From contig OZ220472.1 of NCBI GenBank assembly GCA_965115995.1, positions 2,356,001-2,420,000 on the forward strand: 64,000 bases of DNA, in the 5' to 3' direction. This DNA is from Poriferisodalis sp026713105 (GTDB lineage Bacteria > Actinomycetota > Acidimicrobiia > Acidimicrobiales > Poriferisodalaceae). Below the pieces are notes generated by a model. It did not search any database. It was not told the origin of the DNA and saw only the letters and a program-made list of their open reading frames with translations. Shown in pieces: positions 16,294-25,737 of this stretch. How positions within the stretch are numbered: the first letter of the stretch is position 1; each line of letters opens with the position of its first letter. A program made the translations under genes and the position numbers.

Positions 16294-19200
16294 TCAGCCG
16301 ATCCTTTTGATCTTGTAGTGGTCTCGGATCTCGCCGAACAGTGCTGCCGCGTCGGTGTCGCGGGCGCCTTTGGCGGCTCGGATGGCCCTAAAGAACAACG
16401 CTCGGTTGGAGATGGTGTTCGTGACCGGCGAGTCGCTGTTCAGCACCGCCAGGACCTCGCCCGAGCTGTAGTGGACCATGTACTGGTGCCAGCTGCCGCT
16501 CGCCCAGTCGGCGTAGGCGCTGTAGTCGTCTCGCAGCTGTTCGACGCGTGCGACGAAGTCCGCTGTGGGGTCCACGACCACGGGCGGGTCATCGTCGTCT
16601 GCGACCGCGACGGTCGCCGTTGACGCGGTGCCGACGGTGTAGCCGGTACCGGTCTGGACAGTGGCGGTCACCGACCCGTCGGGCTCGTCGACGCCGTCGT
16701 CGCTCGTCGTGACCGTGTAGGTGGTGGCGGCGCCGCTGACGGCGATTGTCGCTGCGCCGGTTGCGCCGAAGCTGCCGCTTTCGGTCACGCCGACGTTGAC
16801 GGTGATCGGGGTCGCCGGCGGCGGGCTGGCGGTGATCGTGAAGGTGGCTGTGCCGCCCTCGGTGACGCCGCTGCCGCCGCTGATCGTGATCTCAGGCACC
16901 ACCACCGGCGGGTCGTCGTCGTCCGCGACGTTCACGGTCGCGGTCGACGCGATGCCGACGGTGTAGCCGGTGCCGGTCTGGATGGTGGCGGTCACCGATC
17001 CGTCGGGCTCGTCGATGTTGTCGTCGGCGGTGGTCACGGTGTAGGTGGTGGCAGCACCGCTGACCGCGATTGTCGCCGCACCCGCCGCGCCGAAGCTGCC
17101 GCTTTCGCTCACCCCGACATTGACCGTGATCGGGGTCGCCGGCGCCGGGGTGGCGCTGATCGTGAAGGTGGCTGTGCCGCCCTCGGTGACCGCGCTGCCG
17201 CCGCTGATGGTGATCACGGGCACAGGATCAGGCGGCGGCGGGTTGACTGGGGTGAAGGTGCCGGCGTCGTAGTCGAGCCTGTACTGGATCGCCTCGGCCG
17301 TGCCTTCCCAAGCAGTGTTCGCGCCGGGGCCGCCGTGGTTGTACAGCTCGGTCGCCCGCGCCACCGTCACCGCGTCCTGCGGGTAGTTCACGTATTCGGG
17401 GTGGCCCATCGCTTTGAGGAACCGCTTGTTCCAGCCGCCCGACGCACTGTCGCCGTGCTGGTGGCGGTCGCTGATGCGGTCATAGAACGACTTCACCAAA
17501 GCCGCGTACTTCACCAGCGGATCCACCACAGCAGTCCCGTCGTCGCCGTCGCCGTCATCGGTGTCGGTGTCGGTGACCGGTGTCGTCAGCCCGTCCCCGT
17601 CCCCGTCGCCATCGTTGGGGTCGGGCGTCAGCCCGTCGCCGCCGTCGCTGTCGTCGTTCGTTTCGGGGCAGCCGACGCAGCCGACGGTGGAGTATTCCTC
17701 GAACCAGTAGCCCTTCGTCGTGAACGTCGCGTCGGACGCCAACGCGGTGACCGGGTCGCCGGGATCCGAACCGAGGTTGCGAGGCAGATGCATGTCGGTT
17801 CGCTGGCGCAGCCCCGGAGCACGCTGGCGAATCACCAGCGGCCCCGCCGAGTCCTTGCGGACACTGACAGTCACTGTGTCGTCGGCGTTGATCGAGCCGT
17901 GCTGCGACCACGTCCACTCCACCCCATAGGGCGGGTCGTCGGTGTAGGGCTTGTCGGTCCAGATCGACACCCCGCCCGACTGAGGATGCAGCGAATACTG
18001 ATACGAATACGAACCCGACGTGCTCCGGTCCGTGAGCCGCACCTTGAACTTGTACACCACACCCACATCCATCGAATCCGGGAAAGCCTTCTGCAGCCCT
18101 TGGCGCTCCAACAGAACCCAATCGTTCGTGCCATCGGGCGCCACCTCGATGTTCTGATCCCACGAGTCGTCATCGACGATGTGGACCCGCACCTGCGGCG
18201 CCCTATGCGCCGTCACACCGGCCACGCGGCCCAGATGCCCCCAGTTCACCTTGTGAGTCAACGTCACGTCATGGCCGAACGCGTCCGCATCGTGACCCGC
18301 GCCCAGCGTCACCGTCTGCCACGTGTCATATTCCGCTGTCGGATACGAATTCGTGACGAACGGACAGCCGCCCCACATGTCCGACACCACCGCCGCACCC
18401 GCCGTACGCGACGGAAAGTTCGTCATGTTGGTGCCGTCGGCTCTGCCGTGCAGCCACAACTCATTCGTCGACACCTTGTGGGTGCCGCCCCCCGCAAGGT
18501 AATCGCGGTTCGCCTGATGCTTCACATACGCACCCCAAATGCCCGACACCTCATGACCCTTGCTGCCATCAGGCTTCGCGAAACAATTCAGACGATCCCG
18601 ATCCTGACGGTACGCGTTGCGGACACTCGAGAACGCGCCCCGATCCAACGACACCCGCACATGACCGTCCACCACACGGCACGAACGGTTCTCGCACATC
18701 ATGCTCCCAGCAGGCCGAGTCCCAGGCCAATGCATCCTGTACTGATACGACACCGGACCGCCGCCCTCAGCCACCTTCACCACCGGATCCAACGTCGGCA
18801 CCCAATCCGTGTCGCCGTCGCCGGCGTTCAGATCACAGGTCGTGCCGCCACCGCTCTCGCCGCACACCCGAAACACGAACCCCGCCGGACTGTCCGCGTT
18901 CAGGGTCGACAGGTCGAATGGCTCGTTCGCTCCGGACGCTCGCTGCGCCACGAACACCGGCGACATCGCGTAGAACGGGTATTCAGTCGATCCGGATGCA
19001 GGAGACAGCAACAGCGGCGACAAGCTATCGCCCCGCGAAGAGCCGTAATAGACCGCCGTGGTATTGCCCAACTCGCCGATCCTTAAGCTGCCGATGACCT
19101 GCGGCGTGCCGTCGTCTAGGCATCCGGTCCACGTCTCGAATGCGTTGTCGGACTGGGCTGCGCCGGACTCGTCGCGTTCGTTGCCATCGGACCGGATGTC

Positions 19201-19773
19201 CCAGGAGCCGTCGTAGAAATCGGCGTAGTCGTCGGCCAGCCGGGCGCCGCCCAGCCAGAAAATCTTCGCGTCCTCGTCGGCCGACTCGCTGTCGGTGTTC
19301 ACGCGGGCGTCCACCGCCGTCGTGCAGCCCACCGCCCTGAACAGAGCGGCGTACTTCCTGATCTCCCCATGGCCGCCCGCAGCAGCCTGCTGCACATAGG
19401 TGTTGTAGTCCGCGATGTCCGTCGACGACGCGTCACGCGACGTCGAAGTCTTGAACAACAACCGGAACCTCTCACCCGGCTCCACACCCGCCGGGACCAG
19501 CGCCCAATCCGCGGGAACCGTGAATGAACCATCCGCGTTCGCCGGCGGCGGATCCGGGATCGGCGGCGGCGTCTGCGCGGACACCGCCGACGGCGGCACC
19601 AACGCCAACAACGCCGCCGCCAGCGCGAACGCCAGCCACGCGCACAGCGTGCGCTTTACACCGCGGCCAGCCCGCGGCAGCGAACCCTCAGGCCCGAGCG
19701 GAGACCGAGAACTCCCCGAAGACGCCGGAAAGCCCCCCCCCCCCGCGGATCTGCGTGCGACGAGAAACGTCAA
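16294..19773 (-). CDS. secreted Calx-beta repeat protein, possibly phase-variable
   Basis: A 1159-residue exported protein. After a Gly/Ser-rich leader comes a signal peptide (basic VKRTL, hydrophobic core, cleavage near AVSA-QT, about residue 66). The N-terminal domain (VPADWALVPAG, FRLLF, DIADYNTYVQ, DYADFYDGSWD) resembles modules seen in actinobacterial surface proteins. The middle is Cys-poor and beta-rich. Near residues 710-760 lies an Asp-rich Ca-binding-like linker (DPNDGDGDGDG). Two Calx-beta-like repeats follow (ITISGG..VTEGGTATFTI), about 324 nt apart in the DNA. A small helical C-domain ends the protein. The function is probably adhesion. The only in-frame start is TTG 19773. A better-placed ATG at 19783 (AAGGG 8 nt upstream) is out of frame by one because of the 12-G tract at 19733-19744. 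Confidence 0.75.
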   Translation of the reverse strand: MTFLVARRSAGGGGFPASSGSSRSPLGPEGSLPRAGRGVKRTLCAWLAFALAAALLALVPPSAVSAQTPPPIPDPPPANADGSFTVPADWALVPAGVEPGERFRLLFKTSTSRDASSTDIADYNTYVQQAAAGGHGEIRKYAALFRAVGCTTAVDARVNTDSESADEDAKIFWLGGARLADDYADFYDGSWDIRSDGNERDESGAAQSDNAFETWTGCLDDGTPQVIGSLRIGELGNTTAVYYGSSRGDSLSPLLLSPASGSTEYPFYAMSPVFVAQRASGANEPFDLSTLNADSPAGFVFRVCGESGGGTTCDLNAGDGDTDWVPTLDPVVKVAEGGGPVSYQYRMHWPGTRPAGSMMCENRSCRVVDGHVRVSLDRGAFSSVRNAYRQDRDRLNCFAKPDGSKGHEVSGIWGAYVKHQANRDYLAGGGTHKVSTNELWLHGRADGTNMTNFPSRTAGAAVVSDMWGGCPFVTNSYPTAEYDTWQTVTLGAGHDADAFGHDVTLTHKVNWGHLGRVAGVTAHRAPQVRVHIVDDDSWDQNIEVAPDGTNDWVLLERQGLQKAFPDSMDVGVVYKFKVRLTDRSTSGSYSYQYSLHPQSGGVSIWTDKPYTDDPPYGVEWTWSQHGSINADDTVTVSVRKDSAGPLVIRQRAPGLRQRTDMHLPRNLGSDPGDPVTALASDATFTTKGYWFEEYSTVGCVGCPETNDDSDGGDGLTPDPNDGDGDGDGLTTPVTDTDTDDGDGDDGTAVVDPLVKYAALVKSFYDRISDRHQHGDSASGGWNKRFLKAMGHPEYVNYPQDAVTVARATELYNHGGPGANTAWEGTAEAIQYRLDYDAGTFTPVNPPPPDPVPVITISGGSAVTEGGTATFTISATPAPATPITVNVGVSESGSFGAAGAATIAVSGAATTYTVTTADDNIDEPDGSVTATIQTGTGYTVGIASTATVNVADDDDPPVVVPEITISGGSGVTEGGTATFTITASPPPATPITVNVGVTESGSFGATGAATIAVSGAATTYTVTTSDDGVDEPDGSVTATVQTGTGYTVGTASTATVAVADDDDPPVVVDPTADFVARVEQLRDDYSAYADWASGSWHQYMVHYSSGEVLAVLNSDSPVTNTISNRALFFRAIRAAKGARDTDAAALFGEIRDHYKIKRIG
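19733..19744 (-). repeat. homopolymeric G(12) tract at the 5' end of the secreted-protein gene
   Basis: Twelve C on the plus strand (G on the coding strand) lie 29-40 nt downstream of the TTG start. With 12 G the frame from ATG 19783 ends at a TGA after about 29 codons. With 11 (or 14) G it would read into the signal peptide. It could be a slipped-strand ON/OFF switch or a homopolymer sequencing error. Confidence 0.7.
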
Positions 19774-20047
19774 GTTGCGACATCACAACCACCCTTGCTG
19801 AACAGAAACGGCACCGGCTGCAAACGCCGACGAACCCCAACTGGGCTCACAGGAGCGGAAGGGTAGAGCCCAGCCCCGCCCAGCACAAGGGTCTCGAGCC
19901 CGACCAAGAGCGTCCCTGCCGGCCAGAAAACCGTCTAGGCGGCAACCAACCAAAACTCAATCACCACCTCGCCGGCGGCGCGCAATGAATTGAGCCTTCG
20001 TCGCCTGCGCTGGTCTGGCGTCCTCAGCAATGGGGCTCGACGGCCGC

Positions 20048-21328
20048 TCAGCGACGTGAGATGGCTGCGCCGAGACCGGCGAGCTTGCCGGCCAGATCCT
20101 CATAGCCACGATCGATGTGGTCGGCGCCGGCCACTTCTGTCTCGCCTTCGGCGGCGAGGCCCGCCACTACCAGCGCGGCACCGGCGCGGATGTCATGTGC
20201 ACGCACCGGCGCGCCCGACAAGCGCTCGGCGCCGCGAACCACCGCATGGTGACCCTCGGTGCGGATATCGGCACCCATGCGCCGCAGCTCGTCGATGTAA
20301 CGGAAACGGCCTGTGAAGATGTTCTCGGTGACGATCCCGACGCCGGACGCTGTCGTGAGCATCGACACGAGGAACGGCATGTAGTCGGTCGCTAGACCCG
20401 GGTACGGCAGCGTGGAGACGTCGGCCGAGGTCAGCCGCTGGGTCGCCGTCGCTCGCAGCCCCGCTTCGGAGGCGACGATGTGCATGCCCATGTCGGTGAG
20501 CTTGCGAATGAGCATCGCCATGTGCTCGGCCACCGCGTCACGCAGGAACACCGAACCGCCGCACATGCCGACCGCCGCGAGGAACGTCGCTGCCTCGATG
20601 CGATCTGGAATCACCCGGAAGCCGTCGTCCGACTTCGCAGGTGTCAGATGCTCCACGCCGTCGACTGCCAGCCGATCCCCTGCCCAGCCCACCTGCGCCC
20701 CCATCTGACTGAGGAAGTTCACGAGGTCGCCGATCTCAGGTTCGCGAGCCGGGTTGTGGATGAGCGTGCGACCCTTGGCGCGCACGGCGGCCATCAGCAC
20801 GTTCTCTGTTGCGCCCACCGACGGGTACTCCAGAACGATCTCTGCACCGCTGAGCACATCGGCGGAGCCCGAGATGTCGCCATGGGCGGTGCTGAACGTG
20901 GCACCCAGACTCTCCAGCGCCTGCAGGTGCATGTTGATCGGCCGCGGTCCAAAGTCGTCCCCGCCAGGCAGCGCCACACGCGCTTCGCCAAACCGCGCCA
21001 GCAACGGACCCAGCACGACGATGGAGGCTCGCATGCGCTCGACGAGGTGGTAGGGCGCCGACGTGTTCAGCTCGGCGGGCACATCGATGACGAGCCGATG
21101 GTCCGTGCGCGTCACCGTGACACCCATGGCCTCGAGCAGTTCGCACATGAGCGACACGTCGGAGATGTCCGGGACGTTGGTCAAGACATGACGACCTTCC
21201 GCCAGCAGGCAGGCCGCCATCAGCTTGAGCACGCTGTTCTTGGCTCCGCCGATGAGGACCTCGCCTTCAAGTGCGCTGGTGCGCTCCGCCACGATCGTGT
21301 CGAATTCGGCTGATCCCGGCTCGTCCAT
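20048..21328 (-). CDS. murA: UDP-N-acetylglucosamine 1-carboxyvinyltransferase MurA
   Basis: First committed step of peptidoglycan synthesis: transfers enolpyruvate from PEP to UDP-GlcNAc. The 426-residue protein starts at ATG 21328; an upstream in-frame ATG at 21391 adds an unlikely leader. GGAKNSVLKLMAAC near the N-terminus carries the substrate-binding Lys-Asn pair. The active-site loop reads LPGGDDFGPRPINMH. The usual Cys of GGCAIGPRP is Asp here, as in mycobacterial MurA, which makes the enzyme insensitive to fosfomycin (established for Asp variants). In mycobacteria murA follows atpC; here it lies about 11 kb away. Confidence 0.95.
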   Translation of the reverse strand: MDEPGSAEFDTIVAERTSALEGEVLIGGAKNSVLKLMAACLLAEGRHVLTNVPDISDVSLMCELLEAMGVTVTRTDHRLVIDVPAELNTSAPYHLVERMRASIVVLGPLLARFGEARVALPGGDDFGPRPINMHLQALESLGATFSTAHGDISGSADVLSGAEIVLEYPSVGATENVLMAAVRAKGRTLIHNPAREPEIGDLVNFLSQMGAQVGWAGDRLAVDGVEHLTPAKSDDGFRVIPDRIEAATFLAAVGMCGGSVFLRDAVAEHMAMLIRKLTDMGMHIVASEAGLRATATQRLTSADVSTLPYPGLATDYMPFLVSMLTTASGVGIVTENIFTGRFRYIDELRRMGADIRTEGHHAVVRGAERLSGAPVRAHDIRAGAALVVAGLAAEGETEVAGADHIDRGYEDLAGKLAGLGAAISRR

Positions 21329-21422
21329 CGCCCTACCGATACCACTGCCTGACGCGATGAGCGAGCCGCTGCTGCGGTCCCGCATGAACATATTGAACCG
21401 GGGACTGTGCTAGGCCCCCAAC

Positions 21423-22976
21423 GTGACTCGCCAAGTGCGCCGCCTCGTCGCCACTTCCGAAGAGGTGGAAGCGCTCTTGCAGCCGCGCGACGACATCGTC
21501 GGAGAGGACGCTGCTGAGGCTTCCGATGATCTGTACCGGTTCGGTCTGGGCGGCGGACCCTTCGAGAGCTACTCCCGGTCCGTGCAGCTCGGTGCTCACG
21601 ACAGCGAAGAGCGGCGCCACGTGACCGAGACCGTGGAGTGGCGTCTTGCAGTGCCGTGGTTCGGTCCCGCCATCAACCTCGCCGTTCGGCGTGCCATGCG
21701 TACGGGACGGACCGGGGATGGAACGCAGCCCGTGTGGGCACCGCCGCGGCGCCTCGATGCTCGCTCGGCGACGATCATGGCCATGCTCGCTGCTGCGGCG
21801 ATGCTCAGCGGGTACTTGGCGAATGCCCCCTCGGAGCTTCACACCTACGCAGCTGACGAATTCGGGGCCGACCAGACCGCTCAAGGAATCTTGGGTGCGG
21901 CGGTGCGCATCGGAACGTTGCTCGCCATCGGCGTGTCGGTGCTCGCCGATCGGTACGGGAGGCGCCGCATCGTGGCCGGCGCCATGGTCGCAGGGGTCGC
22001 ATGCGCAGCGCTGGCGGCGCTGGCGCCCTCGATGGTGTGGCTAGGCGCCGCGCTGCTGGTCGGTCGCACCGCGAACGCTGCGCTCGGCGCCACGATCGTG
22101 GTCATGGCGCTGGAGGAGATCCCGGCGGGCTGCCGGGCGTGGTGCCTGTCGGTGCTGGCCATGGCTGCCGCGCTCGGTGCCGGAGTCGTCGTGTGGCTCC
22201 AGCCCTTTTCCGACCTCGCTCCGTGGGCTTGGAGGCTGCTGTTCGGCGTGCCGCTCATTGCCCTGGCGGGCATGCGGCCGCTCTTGCGACGACTTCCCGA
22301 GAGCCGTCGATTCGAACGCCGTGGCCGGGACGTGGCTCTCAGCGGCTACTGGCGCCCGATCGCGCTGCTCGGCGCCATCTACCTGGCGTTCGGCCTGTTC
22401 TTGGGCCCGATCGATTGGTTCCGCAACGAATACCTGCGTGACGAGCACGGTTTCAGCGCGACGCTGGTGGCGCTGTTCGTGCTGGGCACTGCGACACCGG
22501 CAGGACTCGCGGTCTACGCGGCGGGGCGACTCGCTGACTCCCGTGGCCGGCGAGTCATCTTGGCGATCGCCGCAGTGTTCGGCTTGGGCTCGCTCGTGGC
22601 GGTCTTCAACGTCTCGGGCGCGGCGCTGTGGGTGCTTGGGCTCGTGGGGGCGATGCTGTCGGCAGGTCTGCTGCCGTCGCTCGGCGTGTACCGCGGCGAG
22701 CTGTTCCCGACTGCGGTGCGAGCGCGGGCTGCGACGTTGACGGGTGCCATGGGTGTCGGCGGCGCGGCTGCGGGCGTATTTCTGGCGGGCAGGCTGCGCA
22801 CAGCGTGGGGCAGCTTCGGCGACGTCATCGCGCTGCTGTGGATCGGACCTCTCGTCGCTGCGCTCGTTGCGGTGCTGTGGCTGAGGGAGCGAAGCGGCCA
22901 TGAACTCGAAGAGCTGCACCCCGCAGACGCAGCAGCGCATCCCGATGCGGCGTGGCCCCCGACACTCCAGCCATGA
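21423..22976 (+). CDS. MFS transporter with N-terminal cytoplasmic extension
   Basis: A 517-residue protein with about 12 predicted membrane helices from residue 115. It has the MFS loop 2-3 motif DRYGRRRIVAG and its second-half counterpart GRLADSRGRRVI. The first 100 residues are cytoplasmic and end in TVEWRLAVPWFGPAIN. This segment recalls SRPBCC-type sequence and occurs in front of some actinobacterial MFS proteins. Start GTG 21423 has no strong ribosome binding site, so a shorter form is possible. The substrate is unknown; drug or metabolite export fits the fold. It is divergent from murA. Confidence 0.82.
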   Translation: MTRQVRRLVATSEEVEALLQPRDDIVGEDAAEASDDLYRFGLGGGPFESYSRSVQLGAHDSEERRHVTETVEWRLAVPWFGPAINLAVRRAMRTGRTGDGTQPVWAPPRRLDARSATIMAMLAAAAMLSGYLANAPSELHTYAADEFGADQTAQGILGAAVRIGTLLAIGVSVLADRYGRRRIVAGAMVAGVACAALAALAPSMVWLGAALLVGRTANAALGATIVVMALEEIPAGCRAWCLSVLAMAAALGAGVVVWLQPFSDLAPWAWRLLFGVPLIALAGMRPLLRRLPESRRFERRGRDVALSGYWRPIALLGAIYLAFGLFLGPIDWFRNEYLRDEHGFSATLVALFVLGTATPAGLAVYAAGRLADSRGRRVILAIAAVFGLGSLVAVFNVSGAALWVLGLVGAMLSAGLLPSLGVYRGELFPTAVRARAATLTGAMGVGGAAAGVFLAGRLRTAWGSFGDVIALLWIGPLVAALVAVLWLRERSGHELEELHPADAAAHPDAAWPPTLQP

Positions 22977-23015
22977 ACGAGACATGACCACGCCCAGGAA
23001 CAGAATGACGCCACG

Positions 23016-23594
23016 ATGAGCGAGGCCCAGGGACTGCTGCTGACGCCGGGAGCGGGCGGCGGCGCGGATCACCGCACGCTCGTCGAGATCGAGGCAGCCT
23101 TGGCCGACCGGCTGCCTGTGCGTCGGCACGACTTCGCGTACCGACGCTCCGGTCGGCGTGCACCGCCGCGGGCCGAGAAGGTCACCGATGAGCTGGCTCG
23201 CGACCTACCGCTCATTGCGGCCGAACTCGGCGTGCCCCTCTCCACGATGGCGATCGGCGGCCGTTCCTTTGGAGGCCGAGTCTGCTCCATGGCAGTTGCG
23301 GCAGGTGCCCCCACCGCCGGGCTCGTGCTGCTCAGCTACCCGCTGCATCCGCCTAATCGGCCTGAGCGACTGCGCACTGAGCACTTCAGCCAGATCGACG
23401 TGCCGTGCCTGTTCGTCTCGGGCACGCGCGACCCGTTCGCCACTCCCGACGAGCTGAGCGATCACACCGAGACGATCGGGGGTCCGGTCACGCTGCGTTT
23501 CATCGACGGCGCCCGTCACGACCCCAACACGATCGCAGCGCGCTGGGCGATCGTCAAGCACATAGGAGACTGGCTCGACGCGCTCGATCGCTAA
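23016..23594 (+). CDS. small alpha/beta-hydrolase (KANL3/Tex30-like)
   Basis: A 192-residue alpha/beta-hydrolase fold: GLLLTPGAGGGADH (oxyanion region), the nucleophile elbow GGRSFGGR (Ser), an acid in SGTRDPFATPDEL, and the terminal His in GARHDP. The compact size and GGRSxGGR elbow match the KANL3/Tex30 group. Members are often annotated as dienelactone-hydrolase-like; the substrate is unknown. It lies 39 nt after the MFS gene on the same strand, so it may be co-transcribed. Confidence 0.82.
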   Translation: MSEAQGLLLTPGAGGGADHRTLVEIEAALADRLPVRRHDFAYRRSGRRAPPRAEKVTDELARDLPLIAAELGVPLSTMAIGGRSFGGRVCSMAVAAGAPTAGLVLLSYPLHPPNRPERLRTEHFSQIDVPCLFVSGTRDPFATPDELSDHTETIGGPVTLRFIDGARHDPNTIAARWAIVKHIGDWLDALDR

Positions 23595-23611
23595 ACCACC
23601 GCCGCACTGCC

Positions 23612-24001
23612 TCAGCTGGGCTGGCCAGCCGCAGGTATCACCAAGAACGCCCAGTACAGAACCTGAAGCGGAATCGCTGCGATTGCCGCCCTCATGACGG
23701 ATCGCATCCTTGTGCGCCACGAGATCAACAATGTGATTGCCGCTGCGATCCCAGCCACGGACCATGCCGCTACCGGGTTAGGCGGCATCGGATTATCCCA
23801 ATCGCCCACGAGCGACATCGTGACGATCATCGTCGCAAATACCACGATGCACAGACTGACAACTGCCCAGGTGAACCAAGCGTCTCGCGACAGTGCGCGC
23901 CGGGCCGCCAAGCGATCCGGCGGGCGCGCAGGCCGAGGTCGCTCTTCCCGGTGAGAACGCACGGGCTTATCTTGTACCACTCTTGGGTCAGTCCAAGCCA
24001 T
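23612..24001 (-). CDS. small two-to-three-helix membrane protein, paralogue 1
   Basis: A 129-residue protein from ATG 24001 with a basic Arg/Pro-rich N-terminus of about 50 residues and then hydrophobic segments. It contains WFTWAVVSLCIVVFATM, followed by VGDWDNPMPP and a second helix. It is clearly homologous to the 128-residue product at 26751-27137 (shared W-TWAVVS, GDWD-P, AAIT, and R..R(F/A)AAIA). The 3.1 kb between them is largely the two insertion sequences, so the genes were probably neighbours before the insertions. The family and function are not recognised. Confidence 0.65.
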   Translation of the reverse strand: MAWTDPRVVQDKPVRSHREERPRPARPPDRLAARRALSRDAWFTWAVVSLCIVVFATMIVTMSLVGDWDNPMPPNPVAAWSVAGIAAAITLLISWRTRMRSVMRAAIAAIPLQVLYWAFLVIPAAGQPS

Positions 24002-24202
24002 GTCGTCGCGCGCTTCAGGATGCGTTTCGCGGTGCCGATGGGGAGACTCCAAGTTCACGAAGCAGCTCGCTCGAGCGCTAAGCCTGGATCCACCGGTGGG
24101 GTGGCGGGTTTGGGTGGTGCGCGTCCACCAGAAAGGCCTCCTGACGTGGCATTTTGCCGTTGAGGATGTATCGGCGTGATGCCATGACGGGAGGCACTTT
24201 CT

Positions 24203-25534
24203 GTGAGCGACATTACTCGGGGTCTGGACCGGATCGAGGCTGTGTTCGACGAGGAGTCCTTGGTCGCCGATGCGGGGTTGTTGTTGGCGGGGTCGCTGGC
24301 GGCCCGGCTGGGTCTGGGGTCGTTGATCGATGAGGTGGTGAGGACGCCGCGGTCGGGCCGCGGGTCGGGAGCCAAGGTGCTCACCGCTGTGTGCTCGATG
24401 ATGGTGGGCGGTTCGTTCTTCGCGGACGCGGACCGGCTGCGGGCCGCGTCGACAAGGTCGGTGCTGGGGTTCGTGCCTGTGGCGCCGTCGACGTTGGGGA
24501 CGTTCGCGAGGTCGTTCACGTGGGGTCATGTGCGTCAGCTCGACCGCGCAGCGGAGCTGGCGTTGGGCCGCGCGTGGGACGCGGGCGCCGCGCCCGCAGC
24601 CGAGCAGATCACGATCGACGTCGATTCCACGATCCGCGAGGTGCACTCCGACGCGAAGCACGGCGCTGCGTACGGGCACACCCGCACGCTGGGCTATCAC
24701 CCGCTGGTCGCGGTGCGCGACGACACCGGCGAGATCCTCCACAGCAGGATGCGCAAAGGGTCCTCCCAAAAGGGCCATGTCCGGTTCATCGCGGAGACCG
24801 TCGCCAAGATGGGGCGCCTGGCGGCGGGAGCGGATCTGACGCTGCGCGCCGACGCGGGGTTCTTCTCGTGGGACCTGACCGACAAGCTCGACGAGCTCGA
24901 CGTGAGGTTCCTGGTCGCGGTCGGCCGCAACCCCGCCGTCGACAAAGCGATCGCAGCGATCGGCGAGACAGACTGGGAGCCGATCGGCTACACCGACGAC
25001 GGCGAGGCACAGGTCGCCGAAACGACGCTGACCTCCAGCCGACGCCCGCGAGGCAAGCCGCAGCGCACGGTGCGGCTGGTGGTGCGCCGCACCCGCATCG
25101 TCGGCGAGCAAGCCGACCTGTTCCCCAACTGGCGCCACCACGCCGTGGCCACCGACATCGACGCCGACACGCTCGACACCAAAACAGCCGACACCCGATA
25201 CCGGTCCCACGCACGCGTCGAGCTCGCCGTCAAAGACCTCAAAGCCGGCGGCCTCGCCCACAGCCCCTCAGGACGGTTCGCCGCGAACGCCGCATGGCTC
25301 GCCTGCGCCGCTTTGGCGCACAACATCGCACGCTGGACCGCCCGCATCGCACACGTCCACGACCCCCAAAAGCTCACCGTCGCAGCCACCATCGCCCGGC
25401 GCCTGCTCACCATGCCCGGCCGGCTCGTCAACCGCAGCGGACGGCCCACCCTGCGGCTCCCAGCCCGATGGCCCTGGGCCGCCACCTTCACCGCCGCGCT
25501 CGACAAAATCCGCTGCCTGCCCCAACACTGCTGA
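24203..25534 (+). CDS. IS1380-family DDE transposase
   Basis: A 443-residue transposase from GTG 24203, with GGGAGG 8-13 nt upstream. IS1380 features: TIDVDSTIREVHSDAK (first Asp), the AAYGHTRTLGYHPL block, RMRKGSSQKG, LRADAGFFS (second Asp), and YRSHARVELAVKDLKAGG (Glu). The reading frame is intact, so the element may still be active. A second copy is not present in this window. Confidence 0.92.
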   Translation: MSDITRGLDRIEAVFDEESLVADAGLLLAGSLAARLGLGSLIDEVVRTPRSGRGSGAKVLTAVCSMMVGGSFFADADRLRAASTRSVLGFVPVAPSTLGTFARSFTWGHVRQLDRAAELALGRAWDAGAAPAAEQITIDVDSTIREVHSDAKHGAAYGHTRTLGYHPLVAVRDDTGEILHSRMRKGSSQKGHVRFIAETVAKMGRLAAGADLTLRADAGFFSWDLTDKLDELDVRFLVAVGRNPAVDKAIAAIGETDWEPIGYTDDGEAQVAETTLTSSRRPRGKPQRTVRLVVRRTRIVGEQADLFPNWRHHAVATDIDADTLDTKTADTRYRSHARVELAVKDLKAGGLAHSPSGRFAANAAWLACAALAHNIARWTARIAHVHDPQKLTVAATIARRLLTMPGRLVNRSGRPTLRLPARWPWAATFTAALDKIRCLPQHC

Positions 25535-25678
25535 ACCAACCCAGCGTCACGCCGCGCCGCGCAGCACCCCCCAGGCACAGCACACAACCCAACCCCCCAA
25601 GCCGAACCGGGCAGCCTCACGCCCCAATGACCCCCACTACGTTGCTGACGGCCCTGGCGTGACGGCGTCGGGAGCTGG

Positions 25679-25698
25679 CTGCCCGCTCGAGCGGGCAG
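25679..25698 (+). terminator. 20-bp perfect palindrome after the IS1380 transposase
   Basis: CTGCCCGCTCGAGCGGGCAG is a perfect palindrome lying 145 nt beyond the transposase stop and followed by GGCCGTTTCCC. It can fold as a hairpin and probably ends IS transcription or blocks read-through. Confidence 0.5.
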
Positions 25699-25737
25699 GG
25701 CCGTTTCCCAACCACCCCACCGGTGGATTCAGGCTAA

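Larger units (their letters stand above)
24083..25733 (+). mobile_element. IS1380-family insertion sequence (about 1.65 kb)
   Basis: Ends are imperfect inverted repeats (left CCTGGATCCACCGGTGGGG, right end reading inward CCTGAATCCACCGGTGGGG). CTAA flanks both ends (24079-24082 and 25734-25737), consistent with a 4-bp target duplication. The right copy of CTAA was then used as the TAA target by the IS5-family element. The element contains one transposase gene and a 20-bp palindrome near its right end. Confidence 0.88.

Noticed and set aside
17335..19086. 583-codon plus-strand open frame
   Set aside because: It is the antisense of the secreted Calx-beta protein gene; His/Arg-rich composition without any domain, a typical shadow in GC-rich DNA.
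19784..20047. riboswitch (c-di-GMP type) in the leader of the secreted protein
   Set aside because: A short hairpin exists (TGGGCTC/GAGCCCA near 19841-19872), but no conserved riboswitch core could be found by eye.
23612..25261. 549-codon minus-strand frame running through the IS1380 element
   Set aside because: Only the last 129 codons are protein-like; the upstream part is antisense to the transposase.
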